From Niastella sp. (lineage in GTDB: Bacteria; Bacteroidota; Bacteroidia; Chitinophagales; Chitinophagaceae), in assembly GCA_016710595.1 (NCBI GenBank), contig JADJVM010000008.1, positions 62,001-126,000 of the forward strand: a stretch of DNA of 64,000 bases, written 5' to 3'. The position numbers and the translations under genes are program-made. The stretch's first letter is position 1; each line of letters opens with the position of its first letter. The notes under the pieces were generated by a model. The model was not told where the DNA came from. It was given only the letters and a program-made list of their open reading frames with translations, and ran no database searches. Positions 26,315 to 34,200 of this stretch are shown here, one piece after another.

Positions 26315-27826
26315 TTGAAACTACAAGCAAGAAATATATTATTCAATATTGCAGATTGGTTCCGGCGGGAAATATTTGTAAAAAGGCTAAGTTCACCACT
26401 CGGCCTGGCTGTATTATTATTCATGGCATTGGTATCTGGATTTTTAGCAGCCAAAGACCTGTTTATTATCCCATTTGCATTAGGGGGGGCGTTAATTGGT
26501 ATTACGGTAGTGGTATTTTGTTTATTCAAACCTTATATCGCTTATTATTTAATTACCATATTGGCATTTTTTATTTTTTTCCCAAGCCATTTGATTGGCT
26601 ATGATATTAAAGTTGCCATGGCCCTGGAAATTTTGATCTTGTTTTTATTTTTTGGCACTATGATCAGTAAAAAAGCAAACCCTTTGGCCAAAAATGACTT
26701 GATAAAAACGCCGATAGCGATCCTGTTTATGCTAAATGTGATCATGTTTTTGCTGGAGGCATTTAATTCCAATGTGCCCAATTTAGCAGGCTGGTACACA
26801 CCTACCAGGAGGTTGCTGGTTTATGTGCTGGTTTTTATATTGTCCTATCGTTTATTCGACAGTTTTGCAAAAGTGAAGCAATTCATCAATGCCTGGATCA
26901 TTTTATCTTTTGTATGTGCTTTATATGGTTGTTACCAACAATGGTTTGGTTACTTACCCAGTGAGATCAGGTATATCATGAGCCGGCCCGGTGAATTTGA
27001 GTTAATGTTCCAGGGTGGCCAGTTCCGTAAATTCTCTTTTTTATCAGATGTGGTAACATTTGGGATCCTATGCGGGAGCATGTCAGTATTAACCCTTTTG
27101 CTTGGGATTAATGAAAAAAATAAGCGTTGGCGGTATTTTTTATTTTTTGCTACGCTCATCTTATTACTCGGCATGGCTTATTCCGGTACCCGAACCACGA
27201 ATATAATGCTACCATCCGGAATGGCTTTATATGGTTTTGTAACAATTCAGAAAAAGCGCACCTTACTGGCTTTGTTTGGGATGGTGATGCTGGCCATGTT
27301 CATTTTGTTTGCACCTATCTATAATAATCCCACTTTAAACAGGATGCGAACGACTTTTGACAGTAAAGAAAGTTCTTTAAATGTACGGGATATAAATCGT
27401 AAGTATATTCAACCATATATTCATGCTCATGCATTTGGCGGCGGCATTTCCACCTCAGGGGTAGAGGGGCTTTCATTTTACCCCGGCCATCCCTTAGCGG
27501 GTTTCCCACCCGATAGTGGTTTATTAAAAGCAGCGTTGGAGCTGGGTTGGATAGGGTTGGGGCTACTGATTTTATTTAATTTGGTAATCTTATACCAGGG
27601 TATTTATTATTATTTTAGGATGCAGGTAGCCGAGTATAAAAAATATGTGGTAGTGATTTTATGCAGCCTGTTTCCTATGATGGTAGCTTTATATTCTCAA
27701 AATGCCATTGGTCAAATTCCTACTGCATTATTTTTTTATTCTGTAATTTCAATTATTAAGCGTTTGAAAGAGTTTGATGATGAGTATATACTAAATTCAC
27801 ATGAAAGAAATAAATCAACTAATTAA
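26315..27826 (+). CDS. O-antigen ligase/Wzy-like polymerase
   Basis: The 503-residue membrane protein has about twelve helices. The large periplasmic loop and following region (NPTLNRMRTTFDSKESSLNVRDINRKY, then FGGGISTSG and PPDSGLLKAALELGWIG) match the Wzy_C/O-antigen ligase family, which joins repeat units at the periplasmic face. Translation probably starts at a TTG (26315): an in-frame stop lies 9 nt upstream, and the next ATG would remove the first predicted helix. It follows the 43-residue peptide gene by 6 nt. Confidence 0.8.
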   Translation: MKLQARNILFNIADWFRREIFVKRLSSPLGLAVLLFMALVSGFLAAKDLFIIPFALGGALIGITVVVFCLFKPYIAYYLITILAFFIFFPSHLIGYDIKVAMALEILILFLFFGTMISKKANPLAKNDLIKTPIAILFMLNVIMFLLEAFNSNVPNLAGWYTPTRRLLVYVLVFILSYRLFDSFAKVKQFINAWIILSFVCALYGCYQQWFGYLPSEIRYIMSRPGEFELMFQGGQFRKFSFLSDVVTFGILCGSMSVLTLLLGINEKNKRWRYFLFFATLILLLGMAYSGTRTTNIMLPSGMALYGFVTIQKKRTLLALFGMVMLAMFILFAPIYNNPTLNRMRTTFDSKESSLNVRDINRKYIQPYIHAHAFGGGISTSGVEGLSFYPGHPLAGFPPDSGLLKAALELGWIGLGLLILFNLVILYQGIYYYFRMQVAEYKKYVVVILCSLFPMMVALYSQNAIGQIPTALFFYSVISIIKRLKEFDDEYILNSHERNKSTN

Positions 27827-27857
27827 TCGTTAATATTTTTCGTAAACTTACTTTACT

Positions 27858-28649
27858 ATGAGATTTTATAAACATTTCAAAATAGCCGCCATACTGGTTA
27901 CAGCGTCATTACCCATACATGGCATAGCCCAGCGCATACCACAAGTACCGGATAGTATCCGCAAGCAATATAAAGTAAGGTACCAACAGGATGTGGCTGC
28001 CGCAAAGCAAGAACAACAAAAATTGGAAGAAAGTAGTGTACCTACGATTGATTTTACAAAATACGACAATGATACTTTGCTTAAAAAGAAATTGGTGCAG
28101 CTTGCTATGGATAATTCTGAGTTAAGGGTTGCAGATGCCAATATTGAAATTGCCAAAGCCCAATTAAAGTATGCAAAATCATCCTGGTTAAGTTCTATAA
28201 GTGCCGGGGCCAACGTAAATGAGTTTGTTATCAATAACTCAGCAGCAGCAAGTTTTTTCCCAAAATATAATGTGGGTTTAGCATTGCCTTTTGATATTGC
28301 TTCCCGTACAAAAAAAGAAAAAAAAGTGGCCACCCAGAATATTTTGATAAACCAGGAACTAAAAAAACAAAAGACTGCTTTAATTGAAAAGGAAACATTG
28401 GTTCGGTATGAAAATTATAAAGAGCAGCATGAGATCCTGATGTTGCAACAGGCATCGCTGGAATATGATCTTACCGCCAATGAAGCAGCTAAGAAATCGT
28501 ATGCCGATGGCGAGATCAAGTTAGAGGATATGAATAAAGCGTACCAGGTAGTGTTGAGTGAGAAAGCAAACCTGATCTCAAAAAAAAGGAATTATAATGT
28601 AGCCAAATTAGAATTAGAAGAATTTATTGGCGCAAAAATTATTGATTAA
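27858..28649 (+). CDS. Short TolC-like outer-membrane/periplasmic protein
   Basis: The 263-residue protein begins with a signal peptide (about 1-24, ending GIAQ). It continues with the repeated helical pattern of TolC proteins: KLVQLAMDNSELRVADANIEIAKAQLKYAKSSWL, a beta stretch (YNVGLALPFDI), and a second helical hairpin with LTANEAAKKSYADGEIKLEDMNKAYQVVL. It is about half of a normal TolC (around 450 residues), so it has one repeat instead of two. It is the last gene of the polysaccharide operon, 31 nt after the Wzy-like gene. Polymer export through an oligomer is possible but unproven. Confidence 0.68.
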   Translation: MRFYKHFKIAAILVTASLPIHGIAQRIPQVPDSIRKQYKVRYQQDVAAAKQEQQKLEESSVPTIDFTKYDNDTLLKKKLVQLAMDNSELRVADANIEIAKAQLKYAKSSWLSSISAGANVNEFVINNSAAASFFPKYNVGLALPFDIASRTKKEKKVATQNILINQELKKQKTALIEKETLVRYENYKEQHEILMLQQASLEYDLTANEAAKKSYADGEIKLEDMNKAYQVVLSEKANLISKKRNYNVAKLELEEFIGAKIID

Positions 28650-28654
28650 TTTCC

Positions 28655-28662
28655 TATATTTG
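28655..28662 (+). promoter_or_regulatory. -7 box of the tRNA-Ala gene
   Basis: TATATTTG matches TAnnTTTG and lies 11 nt before the first tRNA base, the spacing expected for a start just before the tRNA. No TTTG at -33. Confidence 0.45.
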
Positions 28663-28673
28663 CCCCCGCTTAA

Positions 28674-28747
<74 letters not shown>

Positions 28748-28760
28748 CAAAAGTTATTGG

Positions 28761-28791
28761 CCGTAATCATTTATTTGGTTACGGTTTTTTT
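28761..28791 (+). terminator. Terminator after tRNA-Ala
   Basis: Arms CCGTAA (28761-28766) and TTACGG (28779-28784) are followed by a run of T to 28791, 14 nt after the tRNA end. Confidence 0.6.
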
Positions 28792-28828
28792 ATTAATTCT
28801 TTTTGAACACCTCGCCCTTGTTGGTAGA

Positions 28829-28868
28829 CAGCCTCAATTAGCACATTCCGTTGTTGGTATGCGGTATA
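28829..28868 (-). repeat. Decayed copy of the hairpin repeat
   Basis: It reads, on the plus strand, CAGCCTCAATTAG, a short spacer and GTTGTTGGTATGC. This is the same order as the copy near 29097 (CTC..TTAG, spacer, TTGTTGGTACGC) but with several changes. The strand given is opposite to the copy at 28877. Confidence 0.4.
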
Positions 28869-28876
28869 GATAAATG

Positions 28877-28914
28877 TGTGTTGGCGTACCAACAACATAG
28901 CCTAACTGAGACAG
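28877..28914 (+). repeat. Hairpin repeat, left copy
   Basis: The first 21 nt (28877-28897) are the exact reverse complement of 29097-29117. The core TTGGCGTACCAA can itself fold. The remainder (to CTGAGACAG) is partly shared with the other copies. Confidence 0.6.
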
Positions 28915-29084
28915 TAACTAAAATGCAGTTATTTAAATCAATAAATTTGTAGTTACTATGCAGCTTATTTATGCCGAATACTGGCCACAATTTTTTACCG
29001 CTACCATTTTAAAGGCATATTAACGAATGCGAATAATTAAGCCTTTTTAAATTACGAGCAATGGTTACTTTTAATTTATTGCTC

Positions 29085-29117
29085 TTTTAGTTTGCTTGTT
29101 GTTGGTACGCCAACACA
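29085..29117 (-). repeat. Hairpin repeat, right copy (inverted)
   Basis: 29097-29117 is the exact reverse complement of 28877-28897. Upstream CTCTTTTAG resembles CTCAGTTAG of the left copy. About 200 nt lie between the two copies, an arrangement reminiscent of a REP-like pair or a small non-autonomous element. Confidence 0.6.
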
Positions 29118-29257
29118 GATTACCTTTGCCATATACCATCAACGGCCCGGAGCAATTGCTTGATGGAGAAATGCTACTGGTAGCAATTTCTAATGTTTAA
29201 TTATCTTCTCTGTATTATCGGAAGAAGAATGGTGTCGCCACAAATCAAGGGGTGGTC

Positions 29258-29557
29258 TTATTCGCTTATTCTATTTCTTAAATCCATTCTACTATTTAAT
29301 ATTTTAACAATTTCTATCTTATTATTTTTGATAAACCGATAAAATATAATATGCTGTCCAATTCTAAAGCCATATATTTCTTTATCAATGTCAGGATATT
29401 GTTTGCCGAAAAATTTTGTAGCAGCTAATTCCCTGAAAGATTCTAAAAGAAGATTATAATATGTATCAGCTTGCTTTTCTGACCATGTATCGAAAGTATA
29501 ATTCCAAATACTTGAAAGATCTTCAACTGCTTTTTTTGAAAGAATAAAATTAGCCAT
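29258..29557 (-). CDS. parE: ParE/RelE-family toxin
   Basis: The 99-residue protein has the ParE pattern: LSKKAVEDLSSIWNYTFDTWSEKQA at the N-terminus and RIGQHIIFYRF ... IEIVKILNSRMDLRNRI at the C-terminus. ParE toxins block DNA gyrase. Its ATG overlaps the end of the antitoxin frame (stop at 29550-29552), the usual operon form. The toxin frame itself looks intact, while the antitoxin is frameshifted, which is odd for a living toxin. It may be inactive, or the frameshift may be an error. Confidence 0.85.
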   Translation of the reverse strand: MANFILSKKAVEDLSSIWNYTFDTWSEKQADTYYNLLLESFRELAATKFFGKQYPDIDKEIYGFRIGQHIIFYRFIKNNKIEIVKILNSRMDLRNRISE

Positions 29558-29800
29558 CTTTTGTTTTGGCCGATTTTAATTTTGCAAGGTGTTTTTTGGC
29601 GTCAAATTTTTTTGCAACACCGTTATTAATGCCTTCTTGAATTGCATTTCTCAAAACAATAATTTTACTTTCCTCTTCTTCAAGCAATCGAAACCAGCAC
29701 GAATTACTTCACTTGCGTTTTTAAATCTACCAGCAGAAACTTTATTGTCAACAAAGTTTTCAAAATAATCACCCAGTGCTACAGAAGTATTAGGTGCCAT
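29550..29800 (-). pseudogene. parD: ParD-family antitoxin, frameshifted
   Basis: From the ATG at 29800 the frame reads MAPNTSVALGDYFENFVDNK ... ASEVIRAG, a clear ParD N-terminal ribbon-helix-helix domain. Near 29685-29690 the frame is lost. In another frame the expected continuation RLLEEEESKIIVLRNAI ... HLAKLKSAKTKDG runs to the stop at 29550. One missing base explains this. The present frame would end early (KKRKVKLLF) and lack the toxin-binding tail. Confidence 0.8.
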
Positions 29801-29831
29801 AATAATATATTTTTTATAATATTACCAAAAA

Positions 29832-29845
29832 TTGATAATTATCAA
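29832..29845. promoter_or_regulatory. 14-bp palindrome, likely ParD operator
   Basis: TTGATAATTATCAA is a perfect palindrome 32 nt upstream of the parD ATG. On the minus strand a TTTG overlaps its edge and a TA-rich -7-like box follows, so a bound ParD dimer could block the promoter. This is inference from the general autoregulation of such operons. Confidence 0.5.
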
Positions 29846-30068
29846 AATAAAGAAAGAAATATATTTGTGAATAAATGCTATTTTAAAATTGCAGTTTATC
29901 TATAAATTACTGCAACTATTGGATTACTTGCATAAGAATGATGTAAGATCAGGATTGGGATGGAATCCTGACATAATAAATATAGCAATGTTATTGATTA
30001 TGATACTATCAGGGCCGGATAAATATAAACTCCGTACATTGTACCACAATGATCAAGCTTTTTATTCC

Positions 30069-30293
30069 TTAATATTTCACATCTCCCGAAAGTGGAATCC
30101 CATTGATCCTGATTTCATATAGCGCCTGTAATAAAACACCTATATAACCTTTTGGAAAACCTTTCCTGGCAAACCACTCAAGATAATTTACCGGCAATTT
30201 TTGTAAAGGGGTATCCCGGTATTTACCAAATGGCATTTTCATGGTAAGGATATCCTTAAATATCTTGTCATCAGGCATGGGGGCATCTTCCAT
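30069..30293 (-). CDS. DUF3820 family protein
   Basis: The 74-residue protein contains MPFGKYRDTPLQKLPVNYLEWFARKGFPKGYIGVLLQALYEIRINGI. This matches the small DUF3820 family, sometimes called a putative quorum-sensing-regulated virulence factor. The biochemical role is unknown. It lies 20 nt downstream of the rluD stop side on the same strand and is transcribed towards parDE. No signal peptide or membrane segment is present, so it is cytoplasmic. Confidence 0.75.
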   Translation of the reverse strand: MEDAPMPDDKIFKDILTMKMPFGKYRDTPLQKLPVNYLEWFARKGFPKGYIGVLLQALYEIRINGIPLSGDVKY

Positions 30294-30313
30294 ATTTTTC
30301 TTGATAAAACTAA

Positions 30314-31372
30314 TTAATCTGTTTTTTTATGAATACTGTACTTGCGCCATTTTTCAATTACTTGTTCCATGTCTGCTGGCAAATCGCTGGTAAACATCAT
30401 TTCTTTTTTGGTAACCGGGTGGGTAAATCCTAATTCTTTTGCATGTAGTGCCTGCCGGGGGCAAAGTTTAAAGCAATTTTCAACAAACTGTTTATATTTT
30501 GTGTAAACCGTTCCTTTTACAATTTTATCTCCACCATAAAAATCATCATTAAATAGGGGGTGGCCAATGTGTTGCATGTGAACCCGTATCTGGTGCGTAC
30601 GGCCCGTTTCCAGCCGGCATTCTACAAGAGTTACATAGTTAAACCGTTCTAAAACTTTGTAATGGGTGATGGCATCTTTACCATGGTCAGCTTCAGGGTA
30701 GGTTGTAAATAATTTTCTAAAACGAAGGTGCCTGCCTACATGCCCGGTAATGGTTCCTGACTCTTCTTCAAAATTTCCCCAAACCAATGCTACATACCTG
30801 CGGTGAACAGTGTGCGCAGAAAATTGTTTTGCCAGGTTGCTCATAGCCAAAGGTGTTTTTGCCATTACCAAAAGCCCGCTTGTGTTTTTATCAATGCGGT
30901 GCACCAAACCAAAACGGGGTAAAGTGGATTCATCAATTTGTGGATTGATCTCTTTTAAATGCCATGCCACTGCATTTATCAAAGTGCTATGTGGGTTACC
31001 GCTCCCGGGATGCACCACCATGCCAACAGGTTTATTGATCACTAAAATATCATCATCCTCATATTCAATTTTAAGTGAAATTTGTTGTGGGATAATTTCA
31101 GAGCTTTCCGGGGCTTCATTTTCATACAACACTAGTTTATCGCCGGCTTTTACTTTGTAATTGGCTTTTACAGGTTTGTCGTTTACCAATACTTCTTCTA
31201 ATTCAATAGCTTGTTGTATTTTATTGCGTGTGGCACCTTCTATGCGCTGCATTAAAAATTTATCAATACGCAATGGCTCCTGGCCCCTGTCTATGATGAT
31301 GGAAAGCCGCTCGTACAGCGCTTCATTTTCCGAAAGTTCATTTTCCTCATTATCTTCTATATTATTTGCCAT
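30314..31372 (-). CDS. rluD: 23S rRNA pseudouridine synthase, RluA/RluD family
   Basis: The start is put at the ATG at 31372 (MANNIEDN); a TTG two codons earlier is less likely. The 352-residue protein has an S4 RNA-binding domain (about 34-85, LRIDKFLMQRI) and the synthase domain. Its catalytic motif is LVHRIDKNTSGLLVMAKT with Asp161. Further RluD-type stretches are INKPVGMVVHPG and ECRLETGRTHQIRVHM. The RluD role, uridine modification in helix 69 of 23S rRNA, is the likeliest, but RluA-family specificity cannot be fixed by motif alone. The acidic N-terminal extension is about 30 residues. Confidence 0.88.
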   Translation of the reverse strand: MANNIEDNEENELSENEALYERLSIIIDRGQEPLRIDKFLMQRIEGATRNKIQQAIELEEVLVNDKPVKANYKVKAGDKLVLYENEAPESSEIIPQQISLKIEYEDDDILVINKPVGMVVHPGSGNPHSTLINAVAWHLKEINPQIDESTLPRFGLVHRIDKNTSGLLVMAKTPLAMSNLAKQFSAHTVHRRYVALVWGNFEEESGTITGHVGRHLRFRKLFTTYPEADHGKDAITHYKVLERFNYVTLVECRLETGRTHQIRVHMQHIGHPLFNDDFYGGDKIVKGTVYTKYKQFVENCFKLCPRQALHAKELGFTHPVTKKEMMFTSDLPADMEQVIEKWRKYSIHKKTD

Positions 31373-31443
31373 GTACAATATTACTTAAATCAACAGGAAT
31401 AGAATGGTTTTTATTTTGATGGAGGTCGCATATACCGTTTTAT

Positions 31444-32205
31444 CTACCTGTTTCCCGTTTTTGTATCTTTTGGAATAAAAAATTTATTTTTCTCCACCAA
31501 CTCGTTGTTATTATAAATCTCAAAATGATACCAGCCTGAATGCCTGAAATTCATTTTATCTAAAATCAAATATTCATCTTTGAGTTTGGTAAGTTCAAAA
31601 ATCTTATTATCTGATTCGTCATAAAACTTTACTACATAGTTGGTAGCAGATGCAAAAGGCAAATGAATTACCACACTGCTAAGCTTAGAAGTAAAAATTC
31701 TTTTGCTGGGATATGCCGGTTCTACTTTTGTAATTATTGGCGGATTATTGATGTTGGGCAGTGTAGGTGCCGTAGGAGGAATTTGTATTGCACTATCTGC
31801 AAAAGGATTCGCTTGCCAGGGGTAACGTTGCTCGGCTACACTGTCAACAGTTACTTGTTTTGTGGGCCTTGCGGATTTGGTAATTAAATAGGAGCCACCT
31901 TCAAATGCAATAAACACACGGTAATACATCATGTTATAGGGAGGGTTATTATCTGAGTATCCATTCTCGTAACTGGTGGGGCTTAATACAGAACCAATGG
32001 TAGTGTAATTTTTTAAACTATCGTAAGATCGCTGTATGCTGATATTGGTTACCGGAACCTTGTATTCATTTTTCCAGCTAATAACAATATTGTTGTTCAG
32101 GTTGTTTACTGAAATTTCGGGCAATATTTTTTGTGCATTTAAAGATGCTGATGCCAAAAGGAAACAAACAAAGAAAGGGGAACGATTTAAAAAATATTTT
32201 AGCAC
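31444..32205 (-). CDS. Secreted protein with fibronectin-like fold, unknown function
   Basis: This 253-residue protein starts at a GTG (32205), giving a signal peptide of about 24 residues (FVCFLLASASLNAQ). The sequence after it (ISVNNLNNNIVISWKNEYKVPVTNISIQRSYDSLKNYTTIG ... YYRVFIAF) looks like a fibronectin III-type beta sandwich. The C-terminal half is another beta-rich domain. No catalytic motif is seen. A -7-like TATATTTG (minus strand, 32210-32217) lies only a few nt before the GTG, so the message may be nearly leaderless or the start may be misplaced. I do not recognise a named family. Confidence 0.65.
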   Translation of the reverse strand: MLKYFLNRSPFFVCFLLASASLNAQKILPEISVNNLNNNIVISWKNEYKVPVTNISIQRSYDSLKNYTTIGSVLSPTSYENGYSDNNPPYNMMYYRVFIAFEGGSYLITKSARPTKQVTVDSVAEQRYPWQANPFADSAIQIPPTAPTLPNINNPPIITKVEPAYPSKRIFTSKLSSVVIHLPFASATNYVVKFYDESDNKIFELTKLKDEYLILDKMNFRHSGWYHFEIYNNNELVEKNKFFIPKDTKTGNR

Positions 32206-32269
32206 ATTGCAAATATAATAAAGCCAATTAATTGTTCCTGTATTTTATTAAATTTGCCTGTTAAAGAGT

Positions 32270-33181
32270 TTAAAAAATAAGAGTATCGGCGGGCAATCCC
32301 ATATTTCCCTGTAGCCCACCCGTTTGCAGGCATATAATCTTACTCCCATTTTTAAAATAATTTTTATGGATCAAATCAGTGATAGCATACATAAGTTTGC
32401 CCGTATAAACAAAATCAGTGGGTATATGTGTTTCTGTATAAAACCGGTTCATGAACTGAATGAGTTTTTTTGTATGTTTTGCATAGCCCCCTTCATGATA
32501 ATTACTAAACAATTTTATATTTGGATGATTAGTTTTACCTGTCAAAAAAAATAATCGATCGGGGATATCATTCAAATTTTTCAAAACAGGTATCCCTATT
32601 GTCTTTGTGTTTTGATGAGCCGATAAAGATAATCCTGCAAGGGTAGTAGCGGTGCCTACAGCCGTACAAATATGGGTTGCGTTTTTTTGTGCCAGAAGAT
32701 CTGTTATCAGTGAAGCGCCCATTGCCCCTTTTTTTCCATAGCCACCTTCCGGAACAATGATAGGATCGTTGTATTCTTCCAATAAGCCAAGTGTATTTTC
32801 CTGTGTAGCTATCTCTTTATATGCTTGCCTGCTCATAAAAATTAAATTCATTCCATATTCTTTACAGGCAAGTAAAGTAGGTGACAATTGCCCAGGTTCT
32901 TCACCTCTTACAATACCGGTAGCTGCAATGCCATAAGTTTTACAGGCATAAGCAGTGGCTACTAAATGATTGGAATAAGCCCCTCCAAATGTAAGCAGCG
33001 CTTTTTTATTGTGTTGATTGCATTCCTGAAGATAGTACCATAATTTAAAAATTTTATTTCCAGAAACGATTGGATGCAATTGATCTAGCCGGGCTACAAA
33101 TACTTGTATTTTTTTTCCGGTATCAAAAAAATCTGAAATATCGGTACATATAATTTGTTTTTTATGGAATAGAAATTGCAT
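32270..33181 (-). CDS. ACC deaminase/D-cysteine desulfhydrase family PLP enzyme
   Basis: The 303-residue fold-type II PLP enzyme carries the lysine motif SGNKIFKLWYYL (Lys43 expected to bind PLP) and FGGAYSNHLVATAYA (substrate/phosphate contacts). It also has VPEGGYGKKGAMGA and a C-terminal LQTGGLQGN. Family members open 1-aminocyclopropane-1-carboxylate or release H2S from D-cysteine. In Bacteroidota, D-cysteine desulfhydrase-like activity is the more common guess, but residues do not decide it. It stands alone on the minus strand, divergent from the nucleotidyltransferase gene. Confidence 0.82.
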   Translation of the reverse strand: MQFLFHKKQIICTDISDFFDTGKKIQVFVARLDQLHPIVSGNKIFKLWYYLQECNQHNKKALLTFGGAYSNHLVATAYACKTYGIAATGIVRGEEPGQLSPTLLACKEYGMNLIFMSRQAYKEIATQENTLGLLEEYNDPIIVPEGGYGKKGAMGASLITDLLAQKNATHICTAVGTATTLAGLSLSAHQNTKTIGIPVLKNLNDIPDRLFFLTGKTNHPNIKLFSNYHEGGYAKHTKKLIQFMNRFYTETHIPTDFVYTGKLMYAITDLIHKNYFKNGSKIICLQTGGLQGNMGLPADTLIF

Positions 33182-33199
33182 TTACGGTTGCTTTAGGCT

Positions 33200-33207
33200 T
33201 ATTTTTG
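33200..33207 (+). promoter_or_regulatory. Possible -7 box for the nucleotidyltransferase gene
   Basis: TATTTTTG matches TAnnTTTG, 34 nt upstream of the ATG at 33241. An in-frame TTG at 33205 lies within this box, which argues against that earlier start. Confidence 0.35.
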
Positions 33208-33240
33208 CGACAAATTTTAAATAAAATTCCCAGATTAAGT

Positions 33241-34140
33241 ATGAAACCTACTTTATTAATTTTAGCAGCAGGTATGGCAAGCCGGTATGGAAGCATGAAA
33301 CAAACCGAAGGTTTTGGCCCTTATAATGAAACCATCATGGATTATTCCATCTACGATGCGATACAAGCTGGATTTGGAAAAGTAGTCTTTATTATCCGTG
33401 AAGATTTTGCTGAAAATTTTAAAGCCATTTTTGAAGAAAAACTAAAAGGTAAAATTGAGGTGGAATATGTGTACCAGCATCTGGAAGCACATGTACACCC
33501 ACAATACATTCCCGAAGGACGCACCAAACCCTGGGGTACAGGCCATGCGATGCTTTGTGCAAAAGATGTGATCCGGGAACCCTTTGCTGTAATAAATGCC
33601 GATGATTTTTATGGTACTGACGGATTCATGAAAGCAAGTGAATTTTTGCAACATCAGTGTAATGAAAATACGTATGCTATCATCGGTTATAAATTAGCAA
33701 GAACATTGAGTGAACATGGAACAGTGAGCAGGGGAGTATGTAAAACAGATGAATCCAATAACCTGGTAGATATTCATGAACGCACAAAAATATACAGGAA
33801 CAACCAGGGTAAAATTGTGTATGAAGAAAATGATGAAAAGATAGAAGTGCCTGAAACATCCAGCGTATCAATGAACTTCTGGTGTTTTCATCCATCCGTA
33901 TTTGTATTAATTGAAAAATTATTTTCTGAATTCCCAAAAAACAATATGGATAATCTGAAAGCTGAATTTTTTATTCCACTTATTGGTGAGCATTTTATTA
34001 AAACTGCTGGAAATAATATACAGGTAATACCTACCGATGCACAATGGTTTGGTGTTACCTATAAAGAAGATGCACCGGGTGTAAAACAAAGTATTGCTAC
34101 TTTAATTACAGCAAAAGCTTATCCTGAAAAATTATTTTAA
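33241..34140 (+). CDS. Sugar nucleotidyltransferase family protein
   Basis: From the ATG at 33241 the 299-residue protein starts MKPTLLILAAGMASRYGSMKQTEGFGP, a variant of the nucleotidyltransferase motif LAAGxGxR...K. The NTP_transferase fold continues with KPWGTGHAMLCAKDVI and FAVINADDFYG, where the aspartates bind metal. Glucose-1-phosphate thymidylyl- or uridylyltransferases are relatives, but the motif before the lysine differs from RmlA (SMKQTEG). It may make an NDP-sugar for envelope polymers. A terminator follows directly. Confidence 0.8.
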   Translation: MKPTLLILAAGMASRYGSMKQTEGFGPYNETIMDYSIYDAIQAGFGKVVFIIREDFAENFKAIFEEKLKGKIEVEYVYQHLEAHVHPQYIPEGRTKPWGTGHAMLCAKDVIREPFAVINADDFYGTDGFMKASEFLQHQCNENTYAIIGYKLARTLSEHGTVSRGVCKTDESNNLVDIHERTKIYRNNQGKIVYEENDEKIEVPETSSVSMNFWCFHPSVFVLIEKLFSEFPKNNMDNLKAEFFIPLIGEHFIKTAGNNIQVIPTDAQWFGVTYKEDAPGVKQSIATLITAKAYPEKLF

Positions 34141-34155
34141 TGTACTTCTGGTATT

Positions 34156-34189
34156 AAAAAAAGGCAGCTTGTACAAGCTGCCTTTTTTT
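34156..34189. terminator. Bidirectional terminator between convergent genes
   Basis: Arms GGCAGCTT and AAGCTGCC with loop GTAC are flanked by an A-run on the left and a T-run on the right. It can serve the nucleotidyltransferase (plus) and the peptidase gene (minus). Confidence 0.85.
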
Positions 34190-34200
34190 GTAAGAGATGG

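Larger units (their letters stand above)
28748..29257. other. Repeat-rich non-coding region after tRNA-Ala
   Basis: These 510 nt carry no convincing gene. They hold the tRNA terminator, three related copies of a hairpin repeat, and a small inverted pair (AGTAACTA near 28913, TAGTTACT near 28953). The composition and repeats suggest remains of a mobile or repetitive element. Confidence 0.5.

Noticed and set aside
29889..30122. 77-codon open frame on the plus strand
   Set aside because: It overlaps the DUF3820 gene on the other strand, has no recognisable pattern and has no promoter or start context.
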